This document shows positions 50,543-60,400 of a stretch of 64,000 nt of DNA, in pieces. The notes below the pieces were generated by a model that worked only from the letters and a program-made list of their open reading frames with translations, was not told the DNA's origin and searched no databases. The number at the start of each line of letters is the position of its first letter. The stretch's first letter is position 1. The position numbers and the translations under genes are program-made. The DNA comes from Nostoc indistinguendum CM1-VF10. GTDB taxonomy: Bacteria > Cyanobacteriota > Cyanobacteriia > Cyanobacteriales > Nostocaceae. The stretch covers positions 62,001 to 126,000 of the forward strand of contig JAHHHS010000003.1 of the NCBI GenBank assembly GCA_019359215.1. The letters run 5' to 3'.

Positions 50543-52147
50543 ATGGATTTTGCTAATATTGCATCCCAGCTAAACGCTGGAACGATTTTGCCAGAGGGGA
50601 TTGTTATTCTCACCCTCTTGGGGGTTTTGATTGTTGATTTGATTTTGGGGCGTACATCCGCGCGCTGGATTGGATATCTAGCGATCGCAGGTTTATTTGC
50701 TTCGATTGTCGCCCTATATTTTCAATGGGACTCTCCTAATCCCATTGGTTTTACCGGTAGCTTTAATAGTGATGACCTGAGTATCGTCTTTCGCGGTATT
50801 ATTGCCTTGTCTGCGATCGCGACTATACTAATGTCAATTCGCTACGTTGAGCAGAGCGGCACCGCTTTAGCCGAATTCATCGCTATTTTGCTGAGTGCTA
50901 CTTTGGGAGGGATGTTTTTATCCGGGGCTAGTGAGTTGGTGATGATTTTCATCTCCCTAGAAACCCTGAGTATCTCCTCTTACTTGTTGACAGGATATAC
51001 CAAGCGTGACCCCCGTTCTAATGAAGCGGCGCTGAAATACTTGTTAATTGGAGCTTCCAGTACAGCAATCTTTTTGTACGGGGTATCACTACTGTATGGA
51101 CTATCTGGAGGACAAACTGAACTAAGTGCGATCGCTAATGGCATTGCCACAGCTAAAGTCGGACAATCTTTAGGTTTAGTGATTGCCCTGGTTTTTGCGA
51201 TCGCAGGTATTGGCTTCAAAATCTCCGCCGCACCCTTCCACCAGTGGACACCAGACGTTTATGAAGGCGCTCCCACCCCAGTCATCGCCTTTTTATCTGT
51301 CGGTTCCAAAGCAGCTGGGTTTGCCCTAGCCATCCGCTTGCTAACAACAGCCTTCCCTCTTGTTGCTGATGAGTGGAGATTTGTCTTCACTGCTCTGGCC
51401 GTTCTTAGCATGATCTTGGGTAACGTAGTCGCTCTAGCTCAAACCACCATGAAACGGATGCTAGCTTATTCATCCATTGCCCAAGCTGGGTTTGTGATGA
51501 TTGGCTTAATTGCTGGTACACAGGCAGGGTATGCCAGTATGATATTTTACTTACTGGTTTACCTGTTCATGAACCTGTGTGGCTTTACCTGCATCATCCT
51601 ATTTTCACTGCGGACAGGAACCGACCAGATTGCCGAATACTCTGGCTTATATCAAAAAGATCCACTCCTAACACTGGGATTGAGTATCTCCCTGCTTTCC
51701 CTGGGTGGTATTCCACCATTGGCTGGGTTTTTCGGTAAAATTTACTTATTCTGGGCTGGTTGGCAAGCAGGTCTTTATTGGTTAGTCTTGCTGGGCTTAG
51801 TTACCACTGTCGTCTCCATCTACTACTACATTCGTGTAGTCAAAATGATGGTAGTCAAAGAACCCCATGAAATGTCCGACTCGGTGAAGAATTATCCACA
51901 AGTGCGTTGGGATTTGCCTGGGCTAAGACCTTTGCAGGTCGGGTTGGTGGTAACATTAATTGCCACTTCCATAGCAGGGATTTTGTCAAATCCACTGTTT
52001 ACATTGGCGAACAATTCCATCTCCAATACCCCAATTTTGCAAGCAACAATCAACACTAATGTAAAAGCAGAAAATCCACTGCTTTTACCAAAGTTAGATT
52101 CGGTTAGTCAGTCTCAACCCTCAGTTGATTCTACCGCTAAGATTTAA
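50543..52147 (+). CDS. ndhB: NAD(P)H-quinone oxidoreductase subunit 2 (NdhB)
   Basis: The 534-residue integral membrane subunit belongs to the NDH-1 complex, which works in respiration, cyclic electron flow and CO2 uptake. It is an antiporter-like subunit with about 14 membrane helices. [21 protein letters not shown] is the conserved signature of the NuoN/NdhB family, with the Lys and Glu residues used in proton transfer. [14 protein letters not shown] marks the following helix. Single gene with its own terminator. Confidence 0.97.
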   Translation: MDFANIASQLNAGTILPEGIVILTLLGVLIVDLILGRTSARWIGYLAIAGLFASIVALYFQWDSPNPIGFTGSFNSDDLSIVFRGIIALSAIATILMSIRYVEQSGTALAEFIAILLSATLGGMFLSGASELVMIFISLETLSISSYLLTGYTKRDPRSNEAALKYLLIGASSTAIFLYGVSLLYGLSGGQTELSAIANGIATAKVGQSLGLVIALVFAIAGIGFKISAAPFHQWTPDVYEGAPTPVIAFLSVGSKAAGFALAIRLLTTAFPLVADEWRFVFTALAVLSMILGNVVALAQTTMKRMLAYSSIAQAGFVMIGLIAGTQAGYASMIFYLLVYLFMNLCGFTCIILFSLRTGTDQIAEYSGLYQKDPLLTLGLSISLLSLGGIPPLAGFFGKIYLFWAGWQAGLYWLVLLGLVTTVVSIYYYIRVVKMMVVKEPHEMSDSVKNYPQVRWDLPGLRPLQVGLVVTLIATSIAGILSNPLFTLANNSISNTPILQATINTNVKAENPLLLPKLDSVSQSQPSVDSTAKI

Positions 52148-52177
52148 CCGAGTCTCATCTAAAACTTCTATTTAAAG

Positions 52178-52211
52178 AAACGCCTGTCTGCTCATTAGCA
52201 GACAGGCGTTT
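52178..52211 (+). terminator. Rho-independent terminator of ndhB
   Basis: AAACGCCTGTCTGCT (52178-52192) pairs perfectly with AGCAGACAGGCGTTT (52197-52211) across CATT. The 15-bp stem is GC-rich at its centre and lies 30 bp after the stop. Confidence 0.9.
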
Positions 52212-52284
52212 GTTATATCTTTTAACTAACATATAATCCAATACGCTTGGGTTAAGCATTTCTTTCTTCTCTTTACGTCCTTCT

Positions 52285-52330
52285 CTTCTCTACGAGAGGC
52301 TGCGCCAACGAGACGCTGCGCGAAGGAAAG
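52285..52330. repeat. small dispersed repeat
   Basis: TCTACGAGAGGCTGCGCC and AACGAGACGCTGCGCGAAGG belong to the same repeat family as 39500-39540. It lies between ndhB and a decayed kinase gene. Confidence 0.75.
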
Positions 52331-52410
52331 AAATAAGAAAGAAATATATAATTTTCATAAATGATTGAGGACTGCTATATATAAATATAACTATTACTAA
52401 TAGCTCATTA

Positions 52411-53097
52411 TTATATTAATTTTGAGAAAAATATTATAACAATTTCTTGAATGCGCTCTGTTCCTACTGTCATTGACTCGAAAAGTCTAGTTATGTCTTG
52501 AAACAGAAAATCTAAGTCTATTTCTTCTACTTGCTCTTGGATTTCTGGCGGAGTATTTGGAAAAACCTGTTGATACACTTGCACTAATTTCAGTAAATCC
52601 TGAGTATATTTATGGGCGTGGTAAAGGTTCCCATAAATAAAACTGACAGGGTTATTAATTTCATGGGCAATACCAGCGACCATCTGGCCTAAACTAGACA
52701 TCTTCTCAGCCTGGATAAGCTTGGTTTGGGTAAGTTGTAGTTCGTTTAATGTTTCTTGTAAAGCAGTTGTACGTTCCTCAACCCGAATTTCTAGCTTTTG
52801 ATTCGCTTTCTTGAGCGCTTCCTCCGCCTGTTTTCGTCTCTGAATTTCTTTTGCTAACTCATCGATTTTCTCGTTCAGGAGGACGAAATTACTGCTGGCT
52901 AAAGTTCTGTTTTCCAAGCGTAAGAGAATTAAAGCTGAAGATTCAGGAGACCAAGGTTGAATAACGGCTCCTTGGCTACGACATATTAAGGTTTGTTCAT
53001 CATTCTTTCGTAAAGTCAAAGAGCCAATAACCATTGCCCTGCTACTTGAACAAGCTTGCAGGTACTTTACAACATCGTTAGCAGACTCAGTTACAAA
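52411..53097 (-). pseudogene. histidine kinase fragment lacking both ends
   Basis: The open frame runs from a TAG at 53098-53100 to 52411; the first ATG is at 53034 (207 residues). It has part of an N-terminal sensory region, a coiled coil ([20 protein letters not shown]) and a complete H box ([20 protein letters not shown]). It then stops after ERIQEIVII, exactly where the related kinase at 57422 continues into IVLGLRNFSRLDE and the ATPase domain. No HATPase domain follows. The protein could not autophosphorylate in the normal way. It sits just downstream of another damaged kinase gene on the same strand. Confidence 0.82.
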
Positions 53098-53166
53098 CTA
53101 CGCATAAATCTGCCTGCTCGCAATCAAGCTTAAACATAAATTTATTTATATGGATAGGTGTTTTTT

Positions 53167-54285
53167 CTATGATTTTTCAATTGGAAGCTTAATAATAAAC
53201 TCTGAACCTTGTCCGGGTGCTGAATTTACCTCCAAAGTCCCACCATGTTTTTCGACAACAATTTGACGAGCAATTGATAATCCTAACCCTGTCCCTTGGC
53301 CTACAGGCTTAGTGGTAAATAAATGGTCAAAAATTTTTTGCTGCACATCAGTCGGCATTCCCACCCCATTATCTTTAATACAAATCAGAATGTGATTTTT
53401 GTTTTCGCTAAGGCTAGTCTGAATCAAAACTTGGTTGGGATTTGCTTCGATTTCAATATAGGTGCGTCCTACATTAGACTCCTCTAAAGCATCAATAGCA
53501 TTAGCTAATAAATTCATAAATACCTGATTTAACTGTCCGATAAAACATTCTAATTCTGGCAAATTATCGTAATCTCTAATTACCTGAATATCGGGGCGAT
53601 CCTCGGATGCTTTTAATCGGTGTTTGAGAATCACGATTGTACTATCGATGCCATCATGAATGTTGTCTTGGAAATATGCTGAAGCGTGTCCGAGATTGCC
53701 ATGAATGAAACCAACAGGATTATTAATTTCATGAGTAAGTCCTGCTACTAATTGACCAAGAGCAGACATTTTTTCTGTCTGTACAAGCTGTAGTTGAGAC
53801 TCTTGTAAGTCTTTTAATGCCCTAGACAACGCTCCTGTCCTTTCTGTAACTCGTTTTTCTAAAGTTTTTGTGAGATTTCGTAATTGAAGATGGGTTTTAA
53901 TTCTAGCTAATAATTCTTCTTCATGAAAGGGCTTAGTAATGTAATCAACGGCTCCTATATTTAGTCCCTTTACCTTACTATCAGTGTCACAATTGGCAGT
54001 CATAAAAATTACTGGAATGTCACAACTAGCTGAATTATTTTTCAGCCTTTTACAGGTTTCAAACCCATCTATTCCAGGCATCATTACATCTAATAAAATT
54101 AAATCAGGTAATCTCCGCTCAACCTGTTTAATTGCCCTCTCTCCAGTGGTTTATGTAGTAACTTCAAAACCTACTTTCGTTAATATATCAAAGACAATTT
54201 CTAAATTTGTTGTAGTATCATCTACTACTAAAATTGAATTGTCTTCTGGTACATAAAGCATTTGTATATTTTGCTTGTAATTCAT
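53167..54285 (-). pseudogene. response-regulator/histidine-kinase hybrid with one in-frame stop
   Basis: One frame of 373 codons runs from ATG 54285 to 53167 with a single internal TAA (54151-54153). Before it lies the receiver start with the Asp pair (ILVVDDTTTNLEIV). After it come LILLDVMMPGIDGF (phospho-acceptor Asp), PVIFMTANCD and DYITKPF (Thr and Lys). A coiled coil, the H box GLTHEINNPVGF and a full ATPase domain follow (NQVFMNLLANAIDALE, DNGVGM, TGLGLSIARQI). Only the receiver is split. A protein starting at ATG 54084 (305 residues) would still carry an intact kinase and half a receiver. Confidence 0.87.
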
Positions 54286-55130
54286 GTATTTAAATTAATT
54301 TGGCTCCTTGTTGCTTGTTCAATATTCACTCTGCGATTGCAGCTAAGTCACCTCTATGTTATCAGTGGACTTACAGACGAATTTTTCGTCTGACAATCCT
54401 ATAGTTCCCAAAACTCTGATAACAACAACATTTTTACGCTAAATTGTTCTATGTGATTGGAAGAGCGATCGTTACAGGATGGGAATAACCACTAAATCTT
54501 TACTTTTACTAGAGTGAAGCATCTTCTTTTATGAAGGCGATCGCTCTGAAATTAGTCATTATTACCGTTGTATTTTTATAAAAGTGCCGCTAGCTCAGAA
54601 AAATATTGTGATGCCTTAGATTAACTTTTTAAGTTAGTCAACCGTATTTATTACTGAGCCGATAAAATTATAACTGTTATTATAAAAAATTTATAATTCA
54701 GGATAATTCCGGTTACTTTCATAAAAATATTGTTGAACAATAACTAGATAAGTTCTGAAATATTCATCTAGAAATCCTGCCTAGTGCTGAAAAATATTTC
54801 AGATAAAATTATGATAGAACTGGATTTTTACGAAAATCAAATTAGATCCCTATATATATTTACGCAACCATAATAAAAACGTAAATATAATATAATTTAC
54901 TACTGTAAAAAATGTGGATTATAGAGGATTTTATGACAGGGTAAGCGCATCTCAAACCCTATTGACAAGGTAGTTTTGGGGTTTACCCAAAGCACAAATA
55001 AGTTCAAAATTACTACACTGAGCCAAGGGGTGGGATTGACATTTTAGTCTTTATATGGTCAAAAAACATAAAAAGCTATTTGAACTATGTTTTTTCAATC
55101 ATTTACGACAATTCGTCCTACTTTGAATGA
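54286..55130. other. 845 bp region between divergent kinase and terpene synthase genes
   Basis: This AT-rich region has no credible complete ORF. CAGACGAA (54373-54380) pairs with TTCGTCTG (54384-54391). AGAGG precedes ATG 54933, but that frame stops after three codons. A short frame from ATG 55087 (51 codons) meets the terpene synthase remnant in another frame. The missing N-terminal part of the synthase should lie here and is not recognisable. Confidence 0.5.
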
Positions 55131-55832
55131 GAAATTAATATATGGTTCGATCATTTCATCTGTACCTTTGAGGAATGGTTACAGGGATGTATCGATGAAG
55201 CAACCATCCGCGCACGGGGAATCGTACCAGATATTGACACTTATATAGTGACACGTAAATCAAGTATAGGTGTTGATACTTTTTTGGCATTAACTGAATT
55301 TTGCCATAGTTTAATTATTCCCGATTTTTTACGAAAACATGAAACACTTACCAGACTAAAATTCCTTACAGGACATATTATCGCTTGTTGTAATAATATG
55401 TTTTCTGCATCTAGAGAAATGTCAAGTGGTGATGTTAATAATTTAGTAGTGATACTGCATTATCAACAGCAGATTCCTATAAACCAGGCAATTAATCGTG
55501 TAGTACAAATGCACAATACAGCTATACAACTAATGATGGATTTAGAAACATCTATTCCCCAATTTGGAGAAGAAGTAGATGCTGAAGTTGCAAAATTTAT
55601 ATTAGGAATGCACGCTTGGATACGTAGTAACCATGATTGGTATTCCCTGACAGGTCGTTACCAAAGTTTAGAAGGGCTGGAAATAACACAAAATCACGGT
55701 GTTGCTGATTTTGAGTATGATTTATGTAGAGAAAATTTAGAAATTATCTCTAGAGAAAAGCTTAGAAATTGGATGTTTACAAATTCATATTTAATTTCAG
55801 AAACGCTAAATCAGGATATGGTAAATTCCTAA
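55131..55832 (+). pseudogene. class I terpene synthase, N-terminus missing
   Basis: The open frame begins after a TGA at 55128-55130 and encodes WFDHFICTFEEWLQGCIDEA and RARGIVPDIDTYI before the first possible start (GTG 55248). From there 194 residues remain. The NSE/DTE magnesium motif is present as NNMFSASRE (residues 49-57 from GTG 55248), and MHAWIRSNHDWYSLTGRY matches the C-terminal signature with the metal-binding RY pair. The aspartate-rich DDxxD motif, which should lie about 100 residues earlier, is absent. A terpene synthase without it is expected to be inactive. Thirty bases downstream is an intact P450, the pairing known from Nostoc sesquiterpene miniclusters. Confidence 0.85.
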
Positions 55833-55862
55833 GCTCGACTTTATCCGATTCAAAAAAATTAA

Positions 55863-57254
55863 ATGCCATTACCCCATCTTCTTAAAACCCCCTCTGTGCT
55901 ACAAAAGCTTCAATGGGTTACTGACCCTGTAGGCTATATGGAAAAGGCAAGTCAGCAATATCCTGATATTTTTACTGGCAGGATAATTGGTTTTGGAGAT
56001 ACTGTAGTATTCGTGAACCATCCCCAGGCAATCCAAGAAATTTTAACCAATGATAGAAAAAAATTTAGAGCTGTCGGTACGCTCAACAGAATTACACAAC
56101 CTTTCATAGGAGACTATTCAGTTGTCACATTAGAAGGCGATCGCCACAAACGGGAGCGACAACTGCTCATGCCATCTTTTCATGGAGAACGTATCCAAGC
56201 TTACGGTCAGCTAATCTGTAATCTGACTGAACAAGCCTTTAGTCAGTTACCTCTAGATAAGCCCTTCTTAGCTCGTAATTTAACACAGGAAATATCCCTA
56301 CAAGTCATATTGCAGACTGTCTTTGGTTTGTATGAGGGAAAGAGATTTCAACAACTTAAGCATCTGCTGCCGTTGCTGATGGATCTTTTTCGCTCACCTT
56401 TGACTTCTATTTCATTTTTCTTCTCATCCTTGCAGAAAGATTTAGGAGCTTGGAGTCCTTGGGGAAAGTTTCTGCGTGATCGGCAGACAATTGATGAATT
56501 GCTCTACGCTGAAATCGCCGAACGCCGGCAACAAACAGATTCAGGATGCATTGATATCCTCTCCTTGCTGATATCATCTCGGGATGAAGTCGGTCAACTG
56601 ATGACTGAGCAGGAATTGCACGATCAGTTGATGGTCTTGATACTTGCCGGTTATGAAACTACAGCATCGGCAATGGCTTGGGGATTATACTGGATTCACC
56701 AAAAGCCTTTAGTCCGTGAAAAACTGCTCCAAGAACTGGACACTCTTGGTGATTCCCCAGATCCCATGAGCATTTCCAGGCTGCCATATTTGGGTGCTGT
56801 CTGCAATGAAACCTTGCGAATCCACCCGGTTATAATGTTCTCTTTTCCCAGAGTAGTACAAGAACCTGTTGAACTATTGGGACATTCTTTAGAGCCTGGG
56901 ACTGTATTGCTTCCCAATATTTATCTCACTCATCAGCGTGAGGATTTATATCCTCAACCTAAGGAGTTTCAACCAGAGCGCTTTCTAAAACACCAATTTT
57001 CTCCCTATGAATTTCTGCCCTTTGGTGGCGGTGTCCGTCGTTGTCTTGGTGAAACTTTGGCTATATTCCAAATGAAGTTAGTATTAGCAACAGCCTTGTC
57101 ACGCTATGAGTTTGCGTTAGTTGATCAACGACCAGAGCGACCTCAGCGCCGAGGCCTTACCCTTGCCCCGGCAAGCGGAGTCAAGATGGTAATTACAGGA
57201 CGCCGTGTGCGTCAAGAGCCTTTAGTGAATATGACAACTACACCCGTATACTAA
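55863..57254 (+). CDS. cytochrome P450, CYP110-like
   Basis: The 463-residue P450 is intact: the I-helix oxygen-activation motif is AGYETT (262-267), ExxR is Glu316-Arg319, and the heme loop is FGGGVRRCLGE with the cysteine ligand at Cys394. It has no membrane anchor. Cyanobacterial CYP110 enzymes oxidise terpenes and fatty acids or alkanes. The 30-bp distance to the terpene synthase remnant suggests that it oxidised that enzyme's product. With the synthase damaged, it must either use another substrate or be a relic that has not yet decayed. Ends with a strong terminator. Confidence 0.93.
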   Translation: MPLPHLLKTPSVLQKLQWVTDPVGYMEKASQQYPDIFTGRIIGFGDTVVFVNHPQAIQEILTNDRKKFRAVGTLNRITQPFIGDYSVVTLEGDRHKRERQLLMPSFHGERIQAYGQLICNLTEQAFSQLPLDKPFLARNLTQEISLQVILQTVFGLYEGKRFQQLKHLLPLLMDLFRSPLTSISFFFSSLQKDLGAWSPWGKFLRDRQTIDELLYAEIAERRQQTDSGCIDILSLLISSRDEVGQLMTEQELHDQLMVLILAGYETTASAMAWGLYWIHQKPLVREKLLQELDTLGDSPDPMSISRLPYLGAVCNETLRIHPVIMFSFPRVVQEPVELLGHSLEPGTVLLPNIYLTHQREDLYPQPKEFQPERFLKHQFSPYEFLPFGGGVRRCLGETLAIFQMKLVLATALSRYEFALVDQRPERPQRRGLTLAPASGVKMVITGRRVRQEPLVNMTTTPVY

Positions 57255-57286
57255 TAGCTTGTTAGAGTTGTTTTAATGAGTATTAT

Positions 57287-57317
57287 AAACCCAGCTTTTG
57301 TGAAAAGCTGGGTTTTT
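57287..57317 (+). terminator. Rho-independent terminator of the P450 gene
   Basis: AAACCCAGCTTTT (57287-57299) pairs perfectly with AAAAGCTGGGTTT (57303-57315) around GTG, followed by more T residues. It lies 33 bp after the stop. Confidence 0.92.
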
Positions 57318-57421
57318 AGAATTATAGGTTAGGTAGAGTAAAGCAAAACTCAACAAACTTGCAAATGTTAAGTTTCGCTCCGCTTAACCTAAATTTGTAT
57401 CTTAATACAACTAGTAATAGT

Positions 57422-60400
57422 CTATATAGCTGACTGTTGCATCGGGATTTCAATTACGAACTCAGTCCCCTCTCCTAATCTAGAATTACAGGTTAAACTA
57501 CCCTTGTGTTTATCTACAACAATCTGATAGCTAATCGACAACCCTAACCCCGTTCCACTTCCTACCGACTTGGTAGTAAAAAATGGATAAAAGATTTTTT
57601 GCTGCACAGCTTCTGTCATACCATAACCATTATCAGCAATCCGAATTATTACCGTATTGGAATCTCTTAGTTCAGTAAAGATGCGAATTTTTCCTTTGTC
57701 TTTTATCATTTGCGCTTTGTCCTTTACTAAAGACTCTTCTAAAGCATCGATTGCATTACTCAAGATATTCATGAATACCTGATTGAGTTGACCAGCGTAA
57801 CAAGTAACTTCTCCTAGCTTTCCGTATTGTTTTATGACTTTAATCTCAGGGTAATCGCTTTTTTCCTTAAGTCGATGCTGCAAAATCATTAAGGTGTTGT
57901 CTATTCCTTCATGAATATCTACAGGCTTCATTTCAGATTCATCCAGACGTGAGAAGTTGCGTAAGCCTAAAACAATATCCCGGATACGGGAACTGCCTAC
58001 GTTCATTGAATCTAGAATCTTTGGCAAGTCTGTCGCTAGAAAATCTATATCAATCTCCTCAGCTTTCTCCTCAACTAAAGGCAAAGGATGGGGGTATTCC
58101 TGCTGATAAACAGCTATCAAATCCAGTAAGTGTTGAACATACTCACTAGCATAAGTAATATTACCATGAATAAAGTTAATGGGGTTGTTTATTTCATGGG
58201 CTATTCCCGCAACCATCTCCCCCAATGAAGACATTTTTTCACTTTGAATCAATTGAGTTTGGGTACGTTGCAATTCTTCTAGAGTTTGTTGTAAGTGTTG
58301 ATTTTTCTCGTTGATTTCTTGCGTTCTTTTCTCGACTTTTTCTTCTAATGTATGACTGTATTTCTCTAAGCGTTCTTTAGCTTGGGCTAAATTTTTGTAG
58401 AGAATAGCATTCTCTAGGGATATTGCTGCTTGGGTAGTAAGAAGTTTGATAACTTCTACGCGATCGTGCGTAAATGCCCCTGTAGTCAGATTATTTTCTA
58501 GGTAAAGAATACCAATCAATTTGCCTTTATTGATAATAGGTATAGACAATAAACTCTTGGGTTCCTCACAGATAATATAGCTATCAGATGCTAAAAAATG
58601 AACAGACATTGCATCATCAATAACTAATATTTCTCTGGAACGTTTAACATAGTTTATCAAAGTAATAGGAACGTCGTAACTTGACTCTAGGTAAGTTGAT
58701 GGAAACTCTGTGGAAGTATACTCAAAGGTTGAAATTGAACAAACCGCTGTGACAATTAATGCTAAGTTATCATCTTCACTCAAAATCAAAGCGCATTTAG
58801 AGGCTCCTGCATTCTCCATTACAACTTTCATTAAAGTAGAAAGTAGCCGCTCAATCTCGATTTCCCCAGAGAGTGCTTGAGATGCTTTAATGAATGCGGC
58901 TAAATCTAGAGAGTCAGAAATACTTGTCTTCGATCCAATCACAGTTTGTTGATTACTCAACGTAGAAAGAGATGTGCTATTGAAAGAAGTGCTTTCCTCG
59001 CTGGAGTGAATACTCAGTTTTTCTTGCTGAAATATAGGAGCAAGTAATTGAGGATAACGTTTTGCTAAATCGTCAACCTTGACTGACGCTCCCCAGCGAA
59101 CGTAGCTATAATAGGCATCTGTTAAGTAGGTTTGGGCAATCTTATTTTTACCCCATTCTAAATAGAATTTGGCTGTAAGTTCTTGAGCTAGCGCTTCTTC
59201 ATTAATATATTCATGTTCTTTAGCAAAGAGGATAGCGCGATCGTAAAATTCTATCGCTTCGAGATATTCACCAGCAATCCGATACCGTTCAGCCTCTACA
59301 AGATAATATTTATGCAAATAATTCATCGGAGCATGATGTGCCCAATGCTGCATTTTTTCCTGATTCGCTTGAACCTTATCTAAAATGTACTTTTGTTCAG
59401 AACAAGATGCATTAGGATATACTGCCAGCCTTGCTAGTGAATCATAGAAGTAGAGCAGAGGAGTAACTAGCTGTCCTCTTCCACCATGTAAATACTTTTC
59501 TGCTAGACTAGCATTTTCCAAGGCTGAAGAATATTCTTGAAATAGGTAACAGAGATGCAATTTACTTACATATAAATAAAAAATACCCATTACATCATTA
59601 CCTTCAAGGTAAAGCGGCAGCATTTTTTATCCGTCGTAAGCTTCACCAATTAAATAATAAGGGCTTGCTACATTTCCTAGTAAATTTAAGACACTCTGCC
59701 GATTGATGCTAATCCAGTTAAATACTATTTTTTGCTTAAGTTTAGCTATAGCATTAGTATAGGTTACCATCTCTCGTTCCAGCCCTGTCAGTTCTTGACC
59801 AATAAAATATGAAGAGTAGGAATAAGCGTTAATACAATAGGCTGAAAATTATAAATCTCCTGTTTCGATTCCAGTATAATAACCTTCCAATAAAGGTTTT
59901 AATATTTTCTTAGTATGTTCCTTCCAATGTTGAATAGTTGTACTAAATCCGAGAATAATTTTAGCTTTAACTTCTTTAGCATTTAACTTATCCACTAAAT
60001 TTGCAGCCAGTTTGCCAAATTGATAGCCAGACTCAATATCTCCCATTACTCCAGTGAGTATTAACCCATAGTTAACATAAGCAAAAGCAGACAAGGGAGC
60101 ATTGCCATGTTTGAGTGATGCGCTGATTTGTTTAAGAACAATCAGCGGAAACATTTCAGGTACAACTAAATAGCTAACAGTAGCTACAGTCGATAAAATA
60201 CGCATAGCTGCTATCTGCTGGGTATCTATCATTTCTGGCAAATCAATTAAGTCTTTGATTTGTTTACCATTTAGATTTGATGTTAACTCTGCTATTGCTA
60301 ACTGAATATCAGACTGGCTTGGATGTTCAGGAAACTCCACTCCCAAAAGTTTTAAGAAGGTTAATGCAGTATTTACAGCCTCTAATGCTTGATTCTGCGC

